Below the pieces are notes generated by a model, which saw only the letters and a program-made list of their open reading frames with translations, did no database searches and was not told the DNA's origin. Positions 37,201 to 49,570 of a stretch of 64,000 nt of DNA are shown one piece after another; the stretch's first letter is position 1; each line of letters opens with the position of its first letter. The DNA comes from Theristus sp. LFF4_11 (Eukaryota; Nematoda; Chromadorea; Monhysterida; Xyalidae), in NCBI GenBank assembly GCA_030248135.1, contig JASANC010001862.1, positions 23,210 to 87,209 on the forward strand, read 5' to 3'. Both the position numbers and the translations under genes were made by a program.

Positions 37201-38620
37201 CGTTCGCGAAGCTCGCTGCGTTTTTTTTTTAATTTCATTTGGAAACACGCCCCTCCTCCCTTACACCGATTTCGGAAACCTGAGAAGGTACCAAAGTCCG
37301 TTGGGTTACAAGGAACGAACGGCTCACCAGTCCGTCGACCAACGCTCTCGCCACTGAGGGGACAACCGCTTCGCCTGTTCTGTCTTTCTGGGGGCATCAG
37401 TGATCTTAGTCCAATTGCGGTTTCGCTATACCGCCGAAGGGCAGCAAATCCGCCATTTTTTTGAACTGGGTATGCAACTAGAGAAAAAAACCGACTTTAT
37501 AACGTCCATCGGTGAAATCAATCAATGAGCCGTTCGAATTGTCGTGGTGTTTTTGTGGCACATTCACTCGATCGTGTTGCAGCGCCCATGTGGTGGACAA
37601 TAAAAAATTGCGACACTGCCTTTCCCCAAGGGCGTTGGGTGAGGATAAAAAGGGGGCAACAAACAACAACAACAACATCGTGTTGCAGCAGTGGCAAAGC
37701 GCTGGTCACCTCCGTGCACGATCTGTTCTTCTTCGCGTCATCCCGCAGCTTGCCGGACTCGTTGTACGTCGCCGTGCAACGTGTGCTGCATCTGTTCCGA
37801 CCGGACGAACAACACAACTGCCATCGAATCGTTGCTGCCGGTCAGAGGTTATCCGCCTGGTGGTCTCGGTTGTATTTCAAAACGCATAACTTCCGACTTA
37901 TTAGCTTGAATTTTTGGCAATATATGGCGACTTCGCTGATTTTGTATGTCTCCAAGCTCTGTCTTATTTTAACAGTAACTAAATCTGCCCCCGCCCCCAG
38001 CAACAAGCAGTTTGCTTTCAAGTGCAGCCACAAATCATTCTTGTGAGTGTTTTGTGTTTTTTCGAACTTTCAGCCTGCACTTTCGCGGTGTGCCGACGCA
38101 ACGCGGCCGCAGTCAACGCGTCTATAAGGCGGTCGAAGTGCGCATGATCAATGAACGACAGCACGAGTATGAGAAAATGTGTGCGCTCATGCGCAATCAG
38201 GGCAGAAAGGTGTGCTGTTATAGGGGTGGCAGGGTTGCGAAACAATGGCAGTAAAGGGGGATTTAGCAATTAGTTTTTTTGTGCGTACGCACGGACACGA
38301 CACTTAAAAAATGGCCACGCGATTTAGAAATCGTGTCCTGTGTGCTATCTTTATGCATTACGGACACAATTGGTTTGCGCACGGGATTTAGAACGGCGTT
38401 TGTGCGTACGGACAAAAAACTAAATGGTGTTTTCGCCTTAAGGTGGAAAGTGCGGTGGGGTGACCGTGGCCGCGTGTGTGCAGTGCGTGCCCGTGTATTC
38501 GAATGGGGGTGGGGGGCAATGATCCCACGTCTGGTCAAAATGTCTGCAGAATTGGTGTGCGTCGACGTTTCATCATTTCGTTTTTTTCCAGTACTTGCCG
38601 CCGACACTGGCGGCCGAGCC

Positions 38621-38688
<68 letters not shown>

Positions 38689-39485
38689 GCAGCCAGCTGA
38701 CATTTAACCGGAGCGATCAGAGTTTGAGTGCTCGTGCGTCGCCCTCGCTGGCATCGTCATACGCCAACTCCGGCACCTACGACAAGCCTTATGCGCCTGT
38801 CAATCCAATCATCGACCAACACTATCACAACAACACCGGTCACGATGATTCGTTCACGCGCTTTCTCAACTCGCACACGGAACAGCAAATTGCGGTTGGT
38901 GACGAGTTTTGCGCTGCGCTGATTGGCGGCGCGATTCAAGTGCCACTAAAGTAACGTCACGACAAAGCTAACTTCCAGCTAAATTTGTGTGGCGGTCTAT
39001 CAAAGTGCACCAAACCACGGTTTGAGGGCGTTTCACCAAATTTTTAAGATCAATATTTCCAGGTGCACGAGTCGCCGCCGTTCGATGACGAGGAGGCGTT
39101 GCTGGAGGCGGAGCTGTGTTCGTTGTTTCCGTCGTCCGATCAGAAAACGTCTGCTAGGACGCCTGTTGCAGCGCTTTTCAACGAAACTAACAGTCAAACG
39201 CAACTGAGTCACCAACAAATCAACGGTCATCATCTGCCAGAACAGCAACACAACACGATCAACACAAACCTGTCGCACCCAAATGGCGAAAATGTCGCTG
39301 CCGACGGTGAATATCTGTTGAAAATCGACACGGCAACACAGACGGAGACCAGTGGCATGACGGATGAGCTGAGTGTGCTGCTGCAGGTGAAGCATGCGTT
39401 CGAGCAGTTCAACCTGCAGAACGCCCTGCACGCGCAGTTCCCGCACTTGGCCGCCGTGCTGTTCCCGGAGCATGCACATTTGTGA
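34286..39485 (+). CDS. Tandem paralogue B, unrecognised multi-exon protein with poly-Asn
   Basis: About 14 exons: 34286-34362, 34519-34697, a third between 34810 and 34930 (unsure), 34963-35134, 35355-35456, 35581-35750, 36121-36298, 36399-36508, 36629-36789, 37076-37197, 37689-37847, 38074-38209, 38592-38894 and 39063-39485. Exon order and phases match gene A, and the start MMVRYARWFVVRIGSSESE aligns with MGRPLEARWSVVRIGSSEHE of A. Exon 13 contains about 22 consecutive Asn from an (AAC)n tract, absent from A. The final exon repeats the acidic DDEEALLEAEL block and the TDELSVLLQVK to FPHLAAVLFP tail. Function unknown; the conserved tail looks like an interaction motif, which is inference. Confidence 0.78.
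36543..36612. repeat. Fragment of the TGACGTCA MITE family in gene B intron
   Basis: CGTGTCCCACTGAAATGACG matches the left end of the elements at 40893 and 56870. The body is lost. Confidence 0.5.
37240..37455 (+). repeat. Dispersed repeat in gene B intron
   Basis: It shares CCGATTTC.GAAACC, GGTACCAAA, ACGGCTCACCA and a GTGATCTTAG segment with the copy at 43465-43680. It lies in the intron between exons 10 and 11. Confidence 0.6.
37565..37680. repeat. Repeat shared in inverted form with 21541-21650
   Basis: The segment around GACACTGCCTTTCCCCAAGG and the following AACAACAAC run match the complement of 21541-21650, which lies inside the hAT relic. It may be a remnant of a related hAT element or a small repeat inside it. 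Confidence 0.5.
38622..38690 (+). repeat. Coding (AAC)n microsatellite
   Basis: A pure run of AAC triplets in frame within exon 13 of gene B encodes about 22 asparagines. Length variation between individuals is likely. Confidence 0.85.
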
Positions 39486-40378
39486 TTGCGTGTCAGTGGG
39501 AGATGATCAGCGACGAAATTTCGTTTTTATTGAGCATTCGGTTTGTGATGACTTTCAGTTAGTTTTCCTGGTTGCACATATTGATTCGTTAGGGTGCTAT
39601 AATAGATATATTTTTGTTAGTGTCAATTCGTTTCCACATTTTGTTTAATGTTTGTTGAGCTAGATTTTCAATCCAAGTTCAAGTTTTGAGTTGCAGGTGG
39701 GCTGTATTTTTCACCATGACGCATTTAATTTTATCACTTTGTGTTCTTTCGATCTCCAATTCCATTGAAATTCTGCCATTCGACTATGATTTTATTGCCT
39801 TATCCAAATCATTCCCGATGTTTTTAGCTGGCCAAATTTGTTCCATTAGATTGACGTATAGATGCGGGTAAACGCATATGTCTCCCATGCACTTTTTGTG
39901 CGTTCTTTTTAAATTCCAGCGCTGTTGTGAGCTTTTAGGATTGTTTTCTTTGACATTCCATTATTGACATCTTTGTAACTGATTTCGACTTTTGAGTTTG
40001 TTTTGTGCTTTTGAAGATGGTAGATTTGAGATTTGTCAGACTGTCAGTGGTATTTAGTTTGGTTGGCTTAGTTGTTTTTAGGACGGTTTATTGGCAAGTG
40101 TTTCTCATGTGTTTTGTGGCTGGATGTCGTAGTCAAGACGCCGCTATGTTTCGAGTCAATCTTGTTAGTTGTTGTTCGCTCATTTGTCATGTCGGAATCA
40201 GAGTCGGAATAAAAATCGCGTTTCGTCAGCGGATGAGTCTTGCCAAGTCGGTTCACTTTTTTTCCAAATTGGTTCCGTTCAACCAGTCGCCCTAGTTGGC
40301 CGCACATTGAATCGTCAAGAAAGTCTCAAAGCCAATGCTGGTTTTTTAAACCTTTTTATTCAGAAATTGTTCAGCAGA
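39486..40378. other. Intergenic between gene B and the LisH gene
   Basis: AT-rich, with no supported exon or recognisable element. Confidence 0.4.
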
Positions 40379-43300
40379 ATGAGCGCAGAGCAACGGAGCG
40401 TGCCGCAACCGAGTGCACCAGTGAACACCACGTGTGATCTGCACTGTGAACGCTTGATACTGTCGTATTTGGTATTTTCTGTTGTCACCTTTCTGATTTG
40501 CCGTTACACAAATTTTGACAGTAATTGATCTGTTGCTAGAATCAAAATCAGCATCGTTTTTTACTTTTTTGTGGGGAATCCCGTGTGATTCGGCTACCGG
40601 ACAGGAAAACGACGCTGGAAATATTGCGAAATGCGCGTATTCACCCGTTTCCGTCGCAGGTACGCCGTGGCCTCGGCGCTAGCGCGTCGGCACTGTGCAG
40701 CGAGTCGCACCATTTGCGGGCGACACACGCGCAACCGGTCGCGTTCCTCGCGCACGCCATGCACGGGCACACGCTCGAGGACATCGTCGCTGCGTTCATC
40801 CGCGTGCACACTGGTCAGTGCAGTAGACAGCGCTGGTGCGGTGTGGTGCAAGAGGTGGCTTGGTTCAGAGCGCTTCAGGATTGTGGTTTGTGTATGACCT
40901 ATTTTTTCAAACGTGTCCCACTGAAATGACGTCATGTGCCGCCAAACATGCGCTTGCCGTTCACAGCAAACCAGACTTTCCGTTTAGCCGATTTCTTCCC
41001 GTAAACAAATGGTGAATGTCGAATCAGTCACACCAAACTGACATTTTAGTGCCCGTACTTTGACAAACGGGCGTCTTTAAAGCAAATGACGTAATTTCAG
41101 TCTGGACCCGTTTGAATAAATCTACAATACATTGTTTCTCGTTTTCCAGGCGACTCACTGCAGAACGTGAATGGGCCCGTTCGATCGGTGATCGCGAGCA
41201 TACAGCACAAACTGAGCGAGCTGCTCTTCTACTATGACACGAGCGCCAACGCGTCATCGCAGGCGAACCCGACCGCAACTGCTGCTACGGCCACACCGGC
41301 AGTCGACAGGCGTCCTCCCAAGGACGAAACGAAGACGATGTCACGCGGTCTGCCAACGAAAACCATCAGGGGCGGTCGGAGAAGCAGCCCGCACCGACTG
41401 ACCGCTGGCTCTTCCGGCGTCACCACCGTCGCAACACCGTTGGTCCCCACGGGTGGCACTCCTGGTATTCTGCTGATTGGAACGCCGCTGACGGCGGCCA
41501 CGTTCAATGCGTCCGCAGCTGCATCAGTCACGCAAAACGACGATGGGCCGAGTTCGAATTCGACCGAGCAGCGGATGCTGGATGCAGCAGCGACGGCCAA
41601 TCAGCAAACGGCAGATGACGGGGCGGAGCTGATGATGGAGGAGGAGCAACAGCCGTGCAGCTCAACGCGTGCGATGTTGGCGGATGCGCCCGGTTGGTTT
41701 CGCAAGGGGTTTTGCATTTTTTTTTGCATCGTAGAGAATTGTAATGAGGTTTGTTTCCATGAAGTTTTTCCACGAAGTGTAAAAAGTGCAATTTGCGCAT
41801 TCTGGCATTCGATTCTGGCATGCTGATTGGCTGGATCTAGCTGGCTCTAATTGACAGTCCCGACTTTAGCAAATGCCTCATGTACCCATGATATCCGCTA
41901 AGAGTGGCCATGGAAAATAAAACCAGTTTTTTGTGGCACTATGAAAAAACCGTGTTTCAACCAGCCCTTGTCGCATGTGTGTTCCGTTTTTTCTTGCGCA
42001 GACGCGGACACGTACGTGACGAAATACCTGATCGATCAGTGCGACTCTGTGGCGCGCAGTGGTCTGTTCGATCGCATCGCGTCGGCTGTCAACTGCGACA
42101 AACAGCGAGTGCAGCAGCAGGCGACGAGCGAAATGCAGCATGCAGCTGGCACGTGCAACTCGAATGATGCCGCTGTCGCTGCGCCGTTCTCACTGTCGCA
42201 ATCGGTCGGTACTGACCGGGCGCCATTCACTGGTTTCTGGTTTTGTCGTGTAGAACGAACGTTTGCATGCAAGCAACTGGCTGGCTTGTTGTTGTTCATT
42301 GCCGATGTCTCACGCGACGCATAGATGTCCAGCTACCGGTGACTTTCAACCCGGAAGTCTACTTTGCTACAAAACACAAAACGCTGTCTGCAAAAAAACT
42401 GGTATGAAAATGGTCTTCTGGCTCTGGCAGATACCGGTAATATCTGGTAGCCGTTGGCTAAACATAGACTTCCAAAGTGGCAGTCACCGGTTGCTGGATC
42501 ACTCGCAGCACCATCACCGCGAGAAGGTGTTGCACCAAATTCGTGTAGCCAGGCTGCACCATGAACGATATTGTTCGATCACTTCCGCAGAACGTGAATC
42601 GTGGGAGGTCCAGTACGTTGGCGGGTTGCAACTCAAGACAGAAACTCAAAAACTCTGCGAACTGCAATGAAATCTTAAATTTATAAGACAAACGGTTTGT
42701 GGCTGAACATGTTTTCTTGCCACAACCCCCGATCCGGTTCTTTCCTGTTTCGCGAGCTCTGTATTCTGCGAACAATGTAACAGATTTAAACAAAGCACCT
42801 GTACTTTTCAGAGCGCCGAGTCGCCCGCACAGAGCAACGTGCTTGACGTGGCGATGTGCACGCTCGACCACAACACGTCGTCTGATGTGGATGAGCTGCT
42901 CAATGAGCTGCACCTCAGTGCGATCGCAGATTACTTTCAGGAGGCCGCGAAATCGCTCGTACCGTTGCCGGAGCCACTGCAGCAACACGGCGAGCATGGA
43001 GGTAAGCGGTACGCTACGGTAGTAGTAGTGGGTCTCGCCACGAACTCTTTTCGAGAACGAGGTTGGTTACAGTGGCAGTGGTCTTGGCACGAACCCGTTT
43101 CAAACACGGTGCCGTTCGCTTTTTTCAGACTGCAGTCCCGTTCCACTGCACACGCCACCGTCGTCGCCAACACGACGTTCACTCTCAGTCACGCGGGCGT
43201 CGCCGACAAAACGAAAATCGCAAGCACCAAGGAAACGGTGACTTTTTATGTTGCATCACTATTTTTTTTGTTTTTGGAAAATGGAGTTTTTTTAAAAGGG

Positions 43301-46300
43301 GTATATCACTGATGAGGCCACCCTCTTCTGAATCTGCTGTTGGCAAGGCCGAACTGGAAAAAACCATCACACAACTTGCTTGATGTGCAGCTAGAATTTC
43401 GTTTGTTTTTCAAACGAGTTTTATTGATGTAATACTTTTTTCTTTTCTTTTTTTTAATATTTGAAGCACGCCCCCCACCGATTTCAGAAACCCAAAGGTA
43501 CCAAACTCCGGTGGGATTGGGGAACGGACGGCTCACCATCCCGTGGAACCAATACCCTCGCCACGTGAGGGGGACAGCCTCTAAGCCCCGCTCTGTCCTG
43601 GGGGCACCGCACCAGTGATCTTAGCCCGATTTCGGTTTCGGTGGCCTGCGGTCGCTATATCCCCGCAGGGCAGCGAATCCGAAAGCCTTAGTTGAAAACG
43701 AGTGTAGTTATTAGAGTAGAGAGCTACACTGGCAGCAGTTTGTCATCCTCCGTGGGGGATCGAACCCGTCACCTTCTGAGTTGAAGGCAAACGTGCTAAC
43801 CACCGAGCCACGGAGGCGTACTTGTTTTGTTTCCGTGTTCAGCCGTCTTTCCGGTGGCAACGGTACACCGACTGAGCGTGCAGAGCGAGTGTTCGTGATG
43901 TGCGGCGCGCTGAAGAAACAAAAGACGAAACCGGCAACAACGAACGCGGTGACTGCTCAACAGAAAACGGCGGTGGTCAACGGTGAGGAACAACAACAAC
44001 GGTCAGGCGAACACCCGAAACAGTCCGACGACGCCCAGCAGCAGCAACGAGAACGTCCAGCAATTCAACAAGAACAACATCAACACATGGAGACGCAGAA
44101 CAACACTGTGCCTGAAAACGAATCTACACAAGTGTCAACGCGCGAAGGTCAGCGGCAGAATGAAGAACGTCAAAGCGAAACAACAGAAAATGGCGATACC
44201 GCGCAACCGAGTCAGCGTGAATCGACCGGTGACAGCGAAAACCATGCAAAGTTGAATGACGGTGAGCAGACGGGCGCACACGGAGGTGGCATGAGTCCGG
44301 TGTTCGGTGGCGCCACGAGCTCGCAGCCGCAGCAATCTGCCGCCGTTCAAGCGCTGCACGACATGATGCTGATGTCGCCGGTCAAGGTAAACTGTGCTTG
44401 GTTGAACCTGTCTCTTTCTTCGCAGCCTTGAATTTGACTTTGATATACAGTAATGAAATACGAATGTGTCAGCTCTGATGGAGTGAAATTAGATTGTTTT
44501 TTTTTTAATTTTGAGCTCTGCTGTGGTCATCTGGTTTTTCAACATCGCTTCTGTTGATTGGTTTCATTGACGATGTGTAACATTACCAATTACTATTTAT
44601 TATGCTAAGCTGTTCATTACTCATTGCAGACCACGCCAAACAGCGCCAGTAAAGCTCGCACGGTTCCACCGCCTTCTCCGATCACCACACGGACGAGTCC
44701 TCGGAAATCAGTCACAAAAACCGTGAAACTGACGAGCAAAGGACGCCACGTGCCACATAAGGGCAAGGCAAGCATTGGTTCGCGTTTGGGTGGTGAAATT
44801 TGCGAATACACTTAGAAGTATGGAACTAAAGTTCGTTCGATCAGTTCAACTCCACCTGGCTGCATTTGACTGCGCCGTGCCAGCACAGTCGATCACTGGC
44901 AACAATCATTTCGTTCAAATAACACCGTGCACATTTCTCACACCGTACAGGGCAGCAGCTGCACAGCCGCGACGAAACTGGCAACGCCGCCGAATCCGGC
45001 CGACCGTTTGGAGTTCGTGATTGATGACGTCATTGCGAAATCGGCATCCGGATCGGATAATCGACGTTCGGCGAAAAATAAAAAATCCAAGACAAGCAGC
45101 ATTGCGACGTCGCCAGTGCGCGACGACAGCGGCACGAGCGTGAAGATGGCGACAAAAATCAGTTGTAATAGCAAGAATGTGGTTGTGTGCAATAATGCCA
45201 CTTTGCCGAGCGTGTCTGCCGGTCGTCTGATTATGCGCGATGTTGCCAAAACGCAATTGAGTTTCTGTGGTTAGTTTTGCCAGAAATGTCTGTCACATTT
45301 CCTGTGGCTGTTTTTTTCGATTGATTGATCATATTGTGTCTTTGGGAGGTGTTTTTCGGCTGCTTAACACAGAGTTGTTTCAGATGGTTTCCAGCCGTTG
45401 GGTGTCCTGCCAGCGCAACGGGCGACCTATCTTGGCCAACCGATCATGGTGGACGTTCTCGGTGTGTTTGGAGGATTTTATTCAACTTTCCACTTGAGGC
45501 TGATTGACTGAGTGATTGTGCTGGTTTTTAGTTCATCAGTCACTGGCTAGTTGGTTTGAAATTGACATGGGGCCGGAGCTGGCCACTGAAAAAAGAACGA
45601 TTTCACAAATTCTTCATGCGCGAGTCAGAATTGTCGCTGAACAGCTGACAGTTAGTTGTATTTTGGGAGTTTCTCAGGCCAATACGTATTTTCCACCAAT
45701 TTCTATCACCATCAAGAATAAGTTTTGTCAAGCATCATTCATTTTCGCGTTGTGTGTCTGCCAATTTCAGGTGCACCACCACAATCTCAACCACACTCAG
45801 CCATCAGTGGTCAGAACAGTCGACCACCCCCTGCACTGCCACTGCACCACCAATTGCAAATCGGCACATCGATGGCGTTCACTTCGTTGATGCTCAGTGG
45901 CGCACCGCCAGTGACAGCCGTTGCGCAGACGGACACCCAGCGAATGCCAAAATCAGCACCGAAAACACCTGCAAGCGCTGCTGGCCCAACTGAAACAGCA
46001 ATCGTTCACACAGAATGTCTTGCGAAACAGTCGGAAATTGCTGGAACGAATCTAGAATCACGTTCGCCGAAAAGTCGCCCGAATCGCTCACCGACGTCCG
46101 TCGCAAGTGGCGATGGAGATAAGGACACTCAATCGAGCGCAAACAAGGAAGCTCGCGATATTTTGCCCGCACAAATCTCTGCCAATGAAACGATCGTCAG
46201 TGCTGAGCAACCGGCGATGCCGGCGAAAACGCGCCAGCGAAAATCGGAGCGCCTAAAACTCGAGTACCAACGGATCGCAGACGCAGCGGAAGGAACGATA

Positions 46301-49300
46301 ACGTTGACCTCGAAACGACTGCGTCGATCGCCGCGCAAGAAAGCGAATGAAACCACAGAGGGCAATTCACCGAAATCAAAAAACAAGCGGCCGGAGAAGG
46401 CAACCGAATCGACGACTTTATCGGTCGAACTGACGAATCAAAACGATCAGAAGGTGACAGAAGCTGGAAAGACGGAGCAGAAGAGATCAACAAAACGGCA
46501 GGGGCAGTCAAGGCGCGAGTTAAAGAATGACCAAAATACCGCCGCGGAAACTCAGAAGCAGAATAAAGGCGCTCGAAAACGCCCAAAAAAGACAAAGACG
46601 TCTGATTCCAAGAAAACGACAAAGAAACAGAAGCGAAGTTCGGTCGAAACGAACGTCAATCAGCCAGCGTCATCGGGTGGAATTGAACCAGCGGTAGCGC
46701 CGTCGCCGGTGAAGTGCTCGGACCACTCGGCTATCGAGGCATCGGCCGAATGCGACTTGGCGAGCAGTATTATCATGAGCAGCATGTTGCAAGACGAACT
46801 GGATGAACCAGGAATGTTGATGCAAGTTGCTGATTATGTCACCGTCTCTGAGCGGTCTGTTGCTGTTGGCCCGGTTGAAGAGTGTTCTGGTAAAACGGTG
46901 ACGCTCACAACGGTCGAAAACGCCAATACAACGAAAAAGAAGCAAGGTTGCTTGGTTTCATGGTCGTCATTAGCTATTAGAATTTTCGAATTTTACCACG
47001 ATTGCCGATTTTGTCGTGTGAGCCAACACAAAAGGACAAGATGTCGGTGCCTGCAACTGGCTGATTGGCTGCAGTTGCATCGTTGCATGCAGACTGGTCG
47101 CACTGGTATGATGCGGCCAATTAGACAAGTGTAATTTTCTTTCTCAACTTTCTCATTCTCTGTGATAAACGAATGAACAGTAATTGAGGCGATGTTGGTA
47201 CAGGCAATTCCGGCGATATCCCTGAAAATCCTGTTAAGTGTGGCGCCCACCCGGCTTTTCCCTCATTAAGTGGCTATACAATACGCTTTGGCGTGACTCG
47301 ACAATGATGAATACCCAGGTGGTCTCACGGTGTCCTTGTTGAATCGAGGCAACGAAGCTGGCAGGCGACCCGGAGAGCGAGTCGGTTTGCAAACGGAGCA
47401 GCGTCCCGAGCTGCTGCAACGCTTGGCACACCGAAAACGACAGACGCTCGCTCAGATGCAAGCGGCGGTGCGCGGTGACGAGCAAACGCACACGAAAAAA
47501 CGCCAGAGGACACTGGCGAAACGACAAAGTCTGTGGTGAACAAAGAAGCTTTGATGCTGTTAACGTTTTTGTTTGCGGTTCATTTTTTTGATTTTGGTTT
47601 GGTTGCAAGGATTTCGATATGTTAACTAACAACGATTTCCAACTCGTACGTTTCACAGGAGTTGACAACGACGAAACTCCTACTCCCGAGCCTCCGCCGA
47701 CTAATCACGTATCGCAAAAATGGGAGCCAACAAAACTCGCAACGGTTCCCCAATCGGATGCATCTTCGCCTGCAGATGAAGCGAACAAGTCTGGTTCGTT
47801 CCATTCGAGGTTGTTGAACCGCAGACGGTTGAGTTTTTAAGCTTGGTGAACAAACACGAATCGATCTTTTTATTGGTGTTCTTTGACTGGTTTACCTGCC
47901 ACTGAGAATGCAAAGCCTCCTCCTCATCGTTTCAGGTTCAGGGGACGACAGAACTGAACCGGTTGATCAAGCTCATTCGAACGCACCACGAACTGAACCG
48001 GAATCTCATACGCCCGCCGCTGAATGTCGTCGACCGGCACCATCGGAAATGCAGATCAACCATGCACACAACGATCACGCAGAATCACAAGCACCGCAGC
48101 CACCAGAGCCACAAGCACTGCAGCCACCAGAACGCGCTGACTCGCCGCAACACGCGATCATCAGTCCATCAAACAGTTGCTCCATTCCGCCGTCGTCATT
48201 GTCACTGCCAATGGCAACGTCAACGACTGCTGATCAGTCTGATGCAGCAGTCGAAGAGGCTGCGAGTAACAGTGATGAATTGCATGAGGATGGCGAGATT
48301 GTGGACGACGACGACGACGACGACCAGGCGGTGAGCTGCAGCATTGCATTTCGATTCTCGTTTTTTTCGGTTTTTTTTGCATTCAATGACGCAAGATGAG
48401 ACGTTCCGTTGTTCTGCGCAGACCTCAGCAATGGCAAGTCCGTTGCACGTACGCGAGTGCGACTTCGATCCGTCGCAGACGCAGGAACTGATCACCGACA
48501 TTGACACGGGTGCATGAAGTTTTTCGATTTTGTTCATGAAATTATGATATTTAGCGGAATGTTTCCTCATGTTACCTCCACTGGATGTTTTGGAACAGGA
48601 TGGCACGGTTTTTTTTGTGCGACATTTGACTTGACATTGCATTGAGTTGAATCGTGAATTGTGAAGCGTTTTCCAGGTAGCGTGGTGCACTGCGACGAGC
48701 TGCGCGTGCTACGGCTGAGGGAGGATAAGCAGATGGAGCCAGTCGTTTGTTTCTTTATTCCATATTTTTTTGTTGGTTCTATTTTTTGTTATGTCATCGC
48801 GTTGTTTTTGTTATATTTTTCCTTTTACAGCACTCTTCTCCGAACTCGCTTTCTGTCAACATGGCCGATTTGTCTGCTTCCTCTATGGAATATTTTGGCG
48901 CTGCGTTTAGTTTTCAACCGTCCGATACCGTTGTCAACGCGAGAGAGGGTGAATTTTTATGTTTTATACAAGATTATTTTTATGTTGTACGTGAAACCAT
49001 TTTGAAATTTACTTTTATATCCCAATTTCCTTTATGTTCGCTCAGAAGAAAACCGTGCAAAGCGGTCGTTTGAAAAGCGCGATCGATCCTTGAAGAAACG
49101 GTCAGACCAATCACCCAGCAGGGAGCACCGTTCAAAGGCAACATCAAACAGTGCAGCAAACCATCGGGGTGACCACCAGCGCTCGACCAATAGCAGGAGG
49201 TAGACATGTTTATGGGCAGCGCGCTGATTGGCTGGACGATGTCATGCTGTAGCCAGTCAGCGTGGTTGCAGTTTGAATGGATCGATTGGTTGATAAGAAA

Positions 49301-49570
49301 ACTTTCAGACAAAGCACAAAACGATTGATCACATAACATCCGCACACAAACTGTGTCAAACTTCCGCTCGAGATGTCAATCATCTGTTTACATCTTGATA
49401 TGAAAACTTGCAGAAATGAGGAGCGTTGTGTGAAGGACCGATCAGCAAACAATGCTCGCAACAACACCGCAAGCCCCTCAAAACATCGCATGACACCGGA
49501 AATGAAGGCAAACGTGCTCAGGAAAATGCATGGTGACACAAAGAGGCTGCACAGAGAACACCGGTGCTGA
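40379..49570 (+). CDS. LisH-domain nuclear protein, NPAT-like
   Basis: About 18 exons, among them 40379-40471, 40660-40813, 41150-41692, 42002 to about 42204, 42812-43001, 43129-43237, 43843-44386, 44630-44767, 44951-45269, 45384-45461, 45771-46946, 47659-47793, 47936-48330, 48422-48509, 48677-48741, 48831-48948, 49046-49199 and 49414-49570. Exons 1 and 2 join to a LisH motif (ERLILSYLVRRGLG followed by ALCSESHHL), then HTLEDIVAAFI and VRSVIASIQHKLSELL. This order matches the N-terminus of NPAT, the cyclin E-Cdk2 substrate that activates histone genes. The rest is long, low-complexity, rich in Ser, Pro, Gln and Lys/Arg-basic clusters, as in NPAT. The C-terminus is basic. NPAT identity is inferred from the LisH region only. 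Confidence 0.6.
40893..41129. repeat. MITE with CRE-like ends, intron of LisH gene
   Basis: The ends TTCAAACGTGTCCCACTGAA-TGACGTCA and TGACGTAATTTCAGTC-GGACCCGTTTGAATAA are inverted repeats of about 35 bp. The intact relative at 56870-57096 is about 90% alike by eye. Boundaries suggest a TA target. Confidence 0.65.
43465..43680 (+). repeat. Dispersed repeat in LisH gene intron
   Basis: Most complete of three copies (others at 12690 and 37240), with segments CCACCGATTTCAGAAACCC, GGTACCAAACTCCGGTGGG and CACCAGTGATCTTAG. It lies just before a tRNA-like sequence, which may be part of the same unit. Confidence 0.6.
43746..43817 (-). tRNA. tRNA-like sequence, probably pseudogene or SINE head
   Basis: The 72-nt minus-strand sequence begins GCCTCCGTGGCTCGGTGGTT and ends GGTTCGATCCCCCACGGAGG. 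It has good box A and box B sequences and a near-complete acceptor stem. The anticodon loop reads CTTCAAC, i.e. anticodon TCA, with at least one mismatch in the anticodon stem. A working tRNA with TCA would be an opal or selenocysteine type, and the fold does not have the long variable arm of tRNA-Sec. A repeat-borne pseudogene is more likely. Confidence 0.5.

Noticed and set aside
38263..38703. Minus-strand frame starting with a poly-cysteine run
   Set aside because: It is the complement of the coding (AAC)n tract of gene B.
23951..39485. Genes A and B as one fused gene or an operon
   Set aside because: Each has its own matching start exon and its own stop, and no trans-splice signal is evident in the 1.25-kb spacer.
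43746..43817. Functional selenocysteine tRNA
   Set aside because: The anticodon position reads TCA, but there is no long variable arm and the anticodon stem has mismatches.
45894..46622. Minus-strand open frames opposite the LisH gene's longest exon
   Set aside because: They are shadows of a long plus-strand coding exon with good splice sites and consistent phase.
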